In this document: positions 30,687 through 36,172 of the stretch, piece by piece
Numbering within the stretch: position 1 is the stretch's first letter
Layout: each line of letters starts with the position of its first letter
Source: Phycisphaerae bacterium
GTDB lineage: Bacteria > Planctomycetota > Phycisphaerae > Sedimentisphaerales > Anaerobacaceae
Direction: 5' to 3'
Assembly: GCA_030601745.1 (NCBI GenBank)
Contig: JAUWBI010000032.1
Coordinates: forward strand, 1-36,172
DNA length: 36,172 bases
Translations under genes and position numbers: made by a program
The notes under the pieces: generated by a model
Seen by the model: the letters and a program-made list of their open reading frames with translations, nothing else
The model's database searches: none
Told to the model about the DNA's origin: nothing

Positions 30687-33600
30687 ATGCCTAATTTAAG
30701 CAAAACTCTTGGGATGTCAGGGCGTCTCTATCTCTCTACAATAGAACACGCTCAATCGTTTACTGGCAAGAAAAGCGGTAAATTAACAATACCGTTACTT
30801 CTATTGCTTGCCATTAGCTTTTTTGGCCTGCCGGCTCAAGCCGACTATGGCGGGGGCAGCGGGACGGCGGAGGACCCGTATCTAATTTATGATGCAAACC
30901 AGATGAACACAATTGGGACCAATCCCGGCGACCTGGACAAGCACTTTAAGCTGATGGCCGATATTGACCTGAGCGGCTTTACCGGAACAGCTTTCAATAT
31001 CATTGGCAGTTACGGCAATCCTTTTACCGGTGTATTTGACGGCAGCGACCATACTATTTCTAACTTCAGCTACACCTCCGTAGGCACAAGTTACATAGCA
31101 CTTTTTGCGTACGTCTCTGGAGAAAATGCAGATATCAAAAATCTGGGATTGATTGACCCTAATGTGGATTCGGGGAGAAGAGACTATGCCGGTTCGCTGG
31201 TTAGCCAGCTAAGTGGCGCAACCATCACAAACTGTTACGTCCAGGGCGGCAGTGTTTCAGGAGCGATGAACATCGGAGGACTGGTCGGAAACAATAATGG
31301 AACCATCACAAACTCCTATTCAATGAGCAGCGTTTCGGGAGATAACAATGTCGGCGGACTGGTGGGAAGTAATGGGGGCACAATCTCCAACTGCTATGCG
31401 ACCAGCAGCACCTCGGGAGGTAATGCTGTCGGCGGACTGGTGGGAAGTAATGGGGGCACAATCACCAACTGCTATTCGACCGCCAGCGTTTCAGGAGCTT
31501 CTTATCTCGGCGGACTGCTCGGATATAACCGGCAAGGTGAGACTGCTAATTCATTCTGGGATATTGAAACCAGCGGCCAGTCAACCAGTGCCGGCGGAAC
31601 GCCTAAGACAACGGCAGAAATGAAAACGGCAAGCACCTTCATTACCTGGGCGTGCAATTACTTCTGGACCATTGACGAAGGGCAAGATTACCCAAGACTT
31701 GACTGGCAGAACGCCACTGGCGAACCTATAGCCGCACTATTGTGGGATAGCGGCAGTGGAACGCAAGCAGACCCTTACTTGATTTACACGGCCGAGCAGT
31801 TAAATACAATCGGTTTGCTTCCGTGCGAATGGGGCAAGCACTTTAAGCTGATGGCCGATATTGATTTGAGCATCTATACGGGAACCGCTTTCAATATCAT
31901 TGGGACTGATGCGACGCCGTTTACCGGTACGTTTGACGGCAACGGCCATACAATTTCAAACTTCAGCTACACTTCTACACAAGGAGACAACATAGGACTC
32001 TTCGGCTGCATTGATGGACCTGATACAGAAATCAAAGATTTGGGATTGATTACTCCTGATGTTGATGGGGGAGCAGGGGATTGCCTTGGTTCTCTGGTTG
32101 GCTATGTGAAAGGCGGAACAATTACCGCCTGCTACGCTGAGGACGGCAGCGTCTCGGGAAACTATGGCGGCGACCTGGATTATACCTATCATCCCATTTC
32201 ACCTAACCTCCGTAATATCAGTTGGACCGGGACAAGAGTGGAACTTAGATACTACGAGATGTCATATGCAATCCACTTGCCGTTTAACTTTAACTTTAAC
32301 TTTTACGACCGCCGGGTCTCCGAACTGTTTATCTCTCCTACCGGTTTTATCACTTTTTTGAGCGGTTCGGACAGTGGTTGGGGCCAACAGCGACCGCTGC
32401 CGGATCCATACACTCCAAATGGACTCATCGCCGGATTCTGGTCGTACCTCTACCCCGACGCAGGAGGCACAATCCGCTATCAAACTCTCGGCCCGGTAGG
32501 CAGTCGTCAGTTCGTCATCGGATTTTATGGAGTGCCATACTGCTGCGAGCCTGGTTACTACCCGGTCACGTTCGAGATAATTCTCCATGAGGGGACCAAC
32601 AACATTGAGCTGCAATACGCCTCGGCGCTTTCCCCTGGCTATTATACCAGTGTCGGCATCGAAAACTTTGACGGAACTGATGGGCTACAGGTGGCATACG
32701 GATATGATATTTCTTTCAATAACGAAGCTTTTCTAATCACCGCCTTTTCGGGAAGTAAAAACGTTGGCGCCCTCGTGGGACAAAATGAGGGCACAATTTT
32801 CAACTCCTACTCCACCAGCGACGTTTCGGGAGTTGATGGTTATGGTATCGGCGGGCTGGTGGGAGGTAATTTTCGACTAATCTCCGACTGCTATTCAACC
32901 GGCAGCGTTTGGGGCAATTACCATGTCGGCGGACTGGTGGGATACAATGAGGGAGGAGAGGTTACGGGTTCCTTCTGGGACATTCAGACCAGCGGACAAT
33001 ACAGCAGTGCCGGCGGAACCGGCAAAACAACCGCAGAAATGCATAACACAAATACATATATGGATGCAGGGTGGAATTTTGTCGGCAAGCCGGACGGGCC
33101 CAGCGACATCTGGGCCGAACCTCCCAGCGGACCTCAGCCGCCTCCGACCGGCCCAGGAGGGTATCCGATTCTGTGGTGGCAGCTATCGCCTTTGCCCGAA
33201 TTGCCAACATTTTCGGGGGGGACGGGAACCGCTGACGACCCGTACCTCATCTCAACGGCTGCCGAATTGAACAGTCTCAGCTATAACCCGAGATTGATGC
33301 AGGCACATTTTAAGTTAATCGATGATATCGATTTGACAGGGGTCGATTTTTACATCATAGGAAGCAGAGACTATCCATACTCTGGAGTTTTTGACGGCAA
33401 CGACCATACAATTTCAAACTTCACCTACACTTCCACAGGTACAAGTCACATCGCGCTTTTCGGATACGTTAGGGGAGTAATCAAAGACCTGGGATTGCTC
33501 GACTCTGATGTTGATGCGCCGGCAGCAGAGTACGTTGCTTCGCTCGTTGGCCAGCTAAATAGTGGAACCATCACAAACTGCTATGCCACCGGCAGCGTTG

Positions 33601-35855
33601 AGGCCGGCAATGGCGTCGGCGGGCTGGTCGGGTATAATTATCGGGGCACAATCACCAACTCCTATGCCACCACCAGCGTTTGGGGGAATTATTCTGGCGG
33701 ACTGGTCGGATGGAATTATGGCACAGTCACCGACTGCTATACCACCGGCAGCATCTCGGGGAGGTATTCTGGCGGACTGGTGGGATGGAATTATGGCATA
33801 GTCACCAACTGCTATACCACGGGAAGCGTTTCGTGGAGTTATTCTGGCGGACTGGTGGGATGGAATGTGGGCACAGTCACAGACTGCTACTCGACCGGAA
33901 GTGTTTCGGGCAGTCGTTCTGGCGGAGTGGTCGGATATAATGAATACGGCACAGTCACCAACTGCTATGCGACCGGCAGCATTTCGGGGAATTATTCTGG
34001 CGGACTGGTGGGATATAATTATTATGGAACAGTCACCAACTGCCATGCAGAAGGCGACGTTTCGGGATATTATGCCGGCGGACTGGTGGGAAGGAATTAT
34101 GGCACAATCACCAACTGCTATTCAGAAGGCGACGTTTCAGGATATTATTATATCGGCGGACTGGTGGGAAGGAATTATGACGGTACCATTTCAAACTGCT
34201 ATGCCACCGGCAGCGCTTCCGGAAACCAGTACGTCGGCGGACTGGTGGGATATAATGGATATAATGATAAGGGCACAATCATCAACTGCTATTCAGAAGG
34301 CGACGTTTCGGGGGATTACAATGTCGGCGGACTGGTCGGATACAATGAGAGTTTTGCTTCAATTTTCCTGGACCATACCCTCAGTCCCATTTCAAACAAC
34401 CTCCGTAATATCCGTCTCACCGGGACGGCAGTAACACTTGGATACTACGAGATGTCAAGTGCAATCCCGTTGCCGTTTAACTTTAACTTTTACGACACCG
34501 AGTTTTCGGAACTGTTTATCTCTCCTAGCGGTTTTATCACATTTTTGAGCGGTCAGTCCAGTGGTTGGGGCCAACAGCAACCGCTGCCGGATCCATACAC
34601 TCCAAATGGACTCATCGCCGGATTCTGGACGTACCTCTACCCCGACGCAGGAGGCACAATCCGCTATCAAACTCTTGGCGAAGAAGGCAGCCGCCAGTTC
34701 GTCATCGGATTTTACCAGGTGCCACACTGCTGCGAGCCTGGTTACTACCCGGTCACGTTCGAGATAATTCTCCATGAGGGGACCAACAACATCGAGCTGC
34801 AATACGGCTGGGCGCCTTCCGCTGGCTATTATATCAGTGTCGGCATCGAAAACCTTGACGGAACTGATGGGCTACAGGTGGCCTACGGATATGATGTTTC
34901 CTTCAGTCACGAAGGTTTTCTAATCACCCCCGAAGGACCGCCGGTGGAGATAATTGGCGGCATCTCCAGGTGCTACTCCACCGGAAGCGTTTCGGGAACA
35001 ACGAATGTCGGAGGACTTCTGGGCGACAATGTCGGTTCTAAGGTTTACTTTACTTTCTGGGATACGGAAACCAGCGGGCAGACTGATAGCGATGGTGGAA
35101 CGGGTAAGACAACGGACGAAATGCAGACGGCCGGTACCTTCACCGATGCCCGCTGGGATTTCAACACGCCTGTCTGGACTATTGACGAGGGCGTCGATTA
35201 TCCTCACCTCTGGTGGGAGCAGATACCCGTGCTGCACGCCGAACCCGAACTAACTTTGTGGACCAGCAACACTATTACCTGGGACCCTCTACCCGGTGCC
35301 AGTGAGTACTACGCTGAGTGTGCCACCGATGCCAACTTTACCAGTATCCTCTATAACAGCGGCTGGATTACCGAAACCAGCTACCAGTTCACCGGCCTGC
35401 AGTTGGGCAAACACTACTGGTACAGCGTAAAGGCCAGAAACTCAGCCGGCGTCGAGAGCTACTGGTCCAATGTGGAATCCTCCCTCCAGATTACGCTTGC
35501 CGATGCCGTAGATATGATGCTTGACCCCAAGAGTCTGAAGAATCGAAACATGAAAAACGCTCTATTGAACAAGATAAATGCACTGCAGAAGATGATTGCG
35601 GATGGGCTTTACGCCGAGGCCCTCGATAAACTGCGAAATGACATCCTGCAGAAGACAGATGGCTGTGCCAAGATAGGTCAGCCCGACAGAAACGACTGGA
35701 TAAAAACCTGTGAGGCACAAAGCCGCATCTATCCCCTTATCATAGAGGCCATAGAGAATGTTAGCGGCCTTGTGGAGCAATCGCCGAACTGGCTTAGGAC
35801 ATCAACCAGGAGCAGCGGCGATACTCGGCGCGTAACGCTGCCATCAAAACGATAA
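30687..35855 (+). CDS. Large secreted GLUG-repeat protein with duplicated lectin-like/NIDO-like domain
   Basis: 1722 residues; GGAAGGAGGG lies before ATG. A long basic N-region leads to a signal peptide (LTIPLLLLLAISFFGLPAQA, cut ~residue 52). Three similar module heads (GTAEDPYLIYDANQMNTIG at ~57, again at ~355 and ~848) each open a GLUG region; about 18 GLUG units of the form GGLVGYNYGTVTNCYATGSV are visible, ten of them in tandem at ~970-1220. Two ~190-residue copies of a beta domain (LFISPTGFITFLSG; NGLIAGFWSYLYPDAGGTI; GYYPVTFEIILHEGTNNIEL) interrupt the repeats at ~497-690 and ~1227-1420. A fibronectin-III-like domain (~1517-1600) and a C-terminal helical domain (~1605-1700; LLNKINALQKMIADGLYAEA) end the protein. 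Probably a surface adhesin or carbohydrate-interacting protein; this is inference. There is no dockerin or visible anchor. Confidence 0.88.
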   Translation: MPNLSKTLGMSGRLYLSTIEHAQSFTGKKSGKLTIPLLLLLAISFFGLPAQADYGGGSGTAEDPYLIYDANQMNTIGTNPGDLDKHFKLMADIDLSGFTGTAFNIIGSYGNPFTGVFDGSDHTISNFSYTSVGTSYIALFAYVSGENADIKNLGLIDPNVDSGRRDYAGSLVSQLSGATITNCYVQGGSVSGAMNIGGLVGNNNGTITNSYSMSSVSGDNNVGGLVGSNGGTISNCYATSSTSGGNAVGGLVGSNGGTITNCYSTASVSGASYLGGLLGYNRQGETANSFWDIETSGQSTSAGGTPKTTAEMKTASTFITWACNYFWTIDEGQDYPRLDWQNATGEPIAALLWDSGSGTQADPYLIYTAEQLNTIGLLPCEWGKHFKLMADIDLSIYTGTAFNIIGTDATPFTGTFDGNGHTISNFSYTSTQGDNIGLFGCIDGPDTEIKDLGLITPDVDGGAGDCLGSLVGYVKGGTITACYAEDGSVSGNYGGDLDYTYHPISPNLRNISWTGTRVELRYYEMSYAIHLPFNFNFNFYDRRVSELFISPTGFITFLSGSDSGWGQQRPLPDPYTPNGLIAGFWSYLYPDAGGTIRYQTLGPVGSRQFVIGFYGVPYCCEPGYYPVTFEIILHEGTNNIELQYASALSPGYYTSVGIENFDGTDGLQVAYGYDISFNNEAFLITAFSGSKNVGALVGQNEGTIFNSYSTSDVSGVDGYGIGGLVGGNFRLISDCYSTGSVWGNYHVGGLVGYNEGGEVTGSFWDIQTSGQYSSAGGTGKTTAEMHNTNTYMDAGWNFVGKPDGPSDIWAEPPSGPQPPPTGPGGYPILWWQLSPLPELPTFSGGTGTADDPYLISTAAELNSLSYNPRLMQAHFKLIDDIDLTGVDFYIIGSRDYPYSGVFDGNDHTISNFTYTSTGTSHIALFGYVRGVIKDLGLLDSDVDAPAAEYVASLVGQLNSGTITNCYATGSVEAGNGVGGLVGYNYRGTITNSYATTSVWGNYSGGLVGWNYGTVTDCYTTGSISGRYSGGLVGWNYGIVTNCYTTGSVSWSYSGGLVGWNVGTVTDCYSTGSVSGSRSGGVVGYNEYGTVTNCYATGSISGNYSGGLVGYNYYGTVTNCHAEGDVSGYYAGGLVGRNYGTITNCYSEGDVSGYYYIGGLVGRNYDGTISNCYATGSASGNQYVGGLVGYNGYNDKGTIINCYSEGDVSGDYNVGGLVGYNESFASIFLDHTLSPISNNLRNIRLTGTAVTLGYYEMSSAIPLPFNFNFYDTEFSELFISPSGFITFLSGQSSGWGQQQPLPDPYTPNGLIAGFWTYLYPDAGGTIRYQTLGEEGSRQFVIGFYQVPHCCEPGYYPVTFEIILHEGTNNIELQYGWAPSAGYYISVGIENLDGTDGLQVAYGYDVSFSHEGFLITPEGPPVEIIGGISRCYSTGSVSGTTNVGGLLGDNVGSKVYFTFWDTETSGQTDSDGGTGKTTDEMQTAGTFTDARWDFNTPVWTIDEGVDYPHLWWEQIPVLHAEPELTLWTSNTITWDPLPGASEYYAECATDANFTSILYNSGWITETSYQFTGLQLGKHYWYSVKARNSAGVESYWSNVESSLQITLADAVDMMLDPKSLKNRNMKNALLNKINALQKMIADGLYAEALDKLRNDILQKTDGCAKIGQPDRNDWIKTCEAQSRIYPLIIEAIENVSGLVEQSPNWLRTSTRSSGDTRRVTLPSKR
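33600..34350 (+). repeat. Tandem ~75-base GLUG coding repeats
   Basis: Ten successive units built on TCTGGCGGACTGGTGGGA and CACCAACTGCTATNCNACCG recur about every 75 bases (25 residues), with some 72- to 84-base variants, within the large secreted protein gene. Confidence 0.85.
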
Positions 35856-35868
35856 ACCGAAGGGCTGT

Positions 35869-35904
35869 GAGTCCCGATTAAATCGGGACTCGCCGCCTTT
35901 TTTT
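35869..35904 (+). terminator. Rho-independent terminator after the GLUG-repeat gene
   Basis: GAGTCCCGATT and AATCGGGACTC are perfect 11-base arms of a tight hairpin, followed by CGCCGCC and a run of seven T, 14 bases after the stop codon. Confidence 0.85.
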
Positions 35905-36172
35905 AACCCTTTAGCGGGACAATTTCGTGCGGGTGCCTGCCCCGTACCAAATGAGCCGCGACCGTAAGGGAGCGGACAAAGACCTAATCACCAATCAACT
36001 AATCAACTAATTGACCACTTCATAATTCGATATTCCTTGTTCGATATTGGATATTCGCCCCGCAATTCCCGTCAACACATAAAATTCTGCCCGTAGGGCC
36101 TCCACAATTTTGCATTTTACATTTTAATCTTTAATTTTCCCTCCGCCCCCCCAATGTAGGGGCAACCCCCTG
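35905..36172. repeat. Repeat-rich non-coding end of window
   Basis: No gene is seen. It contains GTGCCTGCCCCGTAC (35934-35948), which is related to the palindrome in queG; CACCAATCAACTAATCAACT (~35989); a TTCGATATTCC / TTCGATATTGGATATTCG tandem (~36027-36058); A/T-rich TTTGCATTTTACATTTTAAT (~36109); and GTAGGGGCAACCCC (36156-36169), identical to 23972-23985. Confidence 0.55.

Noticed and set aside
33600-34350. CRISPR-like regular repeats
   Set aside because: The units are contiguous coding GLUG modules with no spacers of unrelated sequence, and there are no cas genes.

Overview
The window looks like chromosomal DNA of a member of the Planctomycetota, most likely of the Phycisphaerae type. 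This is inference from gene content, not from a marker gene: dockerin-type tails of the 'GDF-DG-VD--DL--LA--WL' kind on secreted proteins, a prepilin-like protein with an H-x-D-G type C-terminal part, a PQQ-type propeller beginning with WPQWRGPDG, an ECF sigma / membrane anti-sigma pair with a large sensor domain, GLUG-repeat surface proteins, and many short interspersed palindromic repeats. Base composition is moderate. Several upstream regions carry sigma-70-like -35/-10 pairs with 17-base spacing.

Layout. 1-679 (-) is the first two thirds of glutamyl-tRNA reductase (hemA), cut by the window edge. 916-2795 (+) is an ECF sigma factor and its anti-sigma factor, followed by a terminator. 2914-7456 is queG (-) together with a detached copy of its 3' end (2914-3142); a secreted dockerin-bearing metallophosphoesterase (+) lies between the two copies. 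7665-12388 (-) holds a small TIGR04076-like protein, a five-heme cytochrome with dockerin and a subtilase with dockerin; the last two are probably one operon. 12574-13449 (+) is a methylthioadenosine phosphorylase. 13490-17974 (-) is aconitase, a membrane/PQQ-propeller protein, and a detached copy of the aconitase promoter and first 40 codons. 18110-19078 (-) is a prepilin-like protein.

19595-23975 (+) carries a UAP-type UDP-sugar pyrophosphorylase, a DegT-family aminotransferase and a Gfo/Idh/MocA oxidoreductase. Together these suggest nucleotide amino-sugar or surface-glycan metabolism. A tRNA-Pro (UGG) follows at 24039-24112 (-). 24340-26344 (+) holds an anchored hypothetical protein and a membrane-tethered helix-turn-helix protein with a Pro/Glu/Val repeat rod. 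26467-26898 (-) is a DUF3568-like lipoprotein. 27436-30098 (+) is a pair of membrane-anchored ankyrin-repeat proteins. 30687-35855 (+) is a 1722-residue GLUG-repeat secreted protein with its own promoter and terminator.

The most unusual signals are structural. First, two housekeeping genes (queG and acnA) each have one edge duplicated in direct orientation, with an envelope/secreted gene between the copies; this is the arrangement left by additive, single-crossover (Campbell-type) integration. Second, short palindromic or tandem repeats sit in frame inside coding sequences (two in queG, one in the Gfo/Idh gene) or form gene ends (DegT and Gfo/Idh genes), while relatives lie between genes. I see no CRISPR array, no IS transposase, no phage genes and no rRNA.
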